Part shown: positions 63,882 to 64,000 of the stretch, in pieces
Layout of the letters: each line of letters begins with the position of its first letter
How positions within the stretch are numbered: the stretch's first letter is position 1
Notes under the pieces: generated by a model
What the model saw: only the letters and a program-made list of their open reading frames with translations
Databases searched by the model: none
Told to the model about the DNA's origin: nothing
Origin: CAVORB01 sp963736235
GTDB lineage: Bacteria; Pseudomonadota; Gammaproteobacteria; Chromatiales; Chromatiaceae
Direction: 5' to 3'
DNA length: 64,000 nucleotides
Assembly (NCBI GenBank): GCA_963736235.1
Contig: CAVTOR010000005.1
Location: 124,001 to 188,000 of the forward strand
Program-made: the position numbers and the translations under genes

Positions 63882-64000
63882 CGGTCTGGGATGGAGCCGG
63901 GGACCTCGGGGCGCCTCTTCAGTTAAGAGGAACACCGCCCGCGCCCAGGGTCTTACGCGACGAGTATCTGGGGCCTTTCCACCGGGCTGGCGTCGTCTGT

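Overview
The window is a GC-rich chromosomal segment of a free-living gammaproteobacterium, most like the Chromatiales/Ectothiorhodospiraceae-type autotrophs or their methanotroph relatives. This rests on gene content and order: radC / coaBC-dut-algC-argB-pyrE in the Pseudomonas-like order, efp flanked by its beta-lysylation enzymes epmB and epmA, gmk-rpoZ-spoT, yggS-proC-yggT-yggU, and a sucrose cassette of the kind known in halotolerant methanotrophs. The lineage is inference; no rRNA or other marker gene fixes it. I saw no insertion sequence, integrase, prophage or CRISPR array. Layout: 1-5.6 kb, promoter plus a two-gene RND efflux system whose permease has a very unusual C-terminal tail. 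5.7-12.1 kb, envelope and signalling genes of low conservation: a Gly/Tyr/Arg-rich secreted protein, a DUF4412-type protein, a ParA-like ATPase, a membrane coiled-coil protein, a 5'-nucleotidase and a FimX-like degenerate GGDEF/EAL protein. 12.2-14.8 kb, translation-factor block epmB / efp-epmA. 14.9-20.8 kb, a translationally coupled sucrose operon (sucrose-phosphate synthase, sucrose phosphatase, fructokinase) followed by amylosucrase. 20.8-24.2 kb, minus-strand genes: phosphatidylserine decarboxylase, a cysteine-less SCO-like protein, an alanine/serine-glyoxylate aminotransferase and a degenerate secreted SNase-like protein. 24.4-30.5 kb, DUF2130 protein, unknown protein, tRNA-Leu(CAA), queA, a PhoX-type phosphatase with an attenuator-like leader, radC. 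30.6-40.1 kb, coaBC-dut-algC-argB, a DUF4124 protein, pyrE, an AmpG-like permease and a SafE-like membrane protein. 40.2-46.8 kb, minus-strand DUF4426, dynamin-like GTPase, yggU-yggT-proC-yggS-rdgB-rph. 46.9-52.7 kb, a soluble Ser/Thr kinase divergent from yicC-gmk-rpoZ-spoT and a lone DUF2384 protein. 52.8-61 kb, a complete MoxR/Bat (aerotolerance-type) operon on the minus strand, with an 18-bp tandem repeat in the TPR gene. 61.2-64 kb, typA and a DUF1835 protein. How the genes work together: the sucrose genes form a closed route from UDP-glucose and fructose-6-phosphate to sucrose, then to glucan plus fructose, with fructokinase recycling the fructose; this fits osmolyte or carbon storage. 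The MoxR-DUF58-DUF4381-VWA-VWA-TPR-BatD set should be one envelope-associated chaperone or complex. Four conserved genes (coaBC, rph and both VWA genes) each carry a single-base frameshift although both halves are otherwise intact. I read these mainly as sequence errors at GC-rich positions rather than true gene loss. The best candidate for something undescribed is the leader of the PhoX gene: a hairpin, a C/U-rich single strand with 8-nt complementarity to the gene's own ribosome binding site, and a strong intrinsic terminator, all ahead of the start codon.
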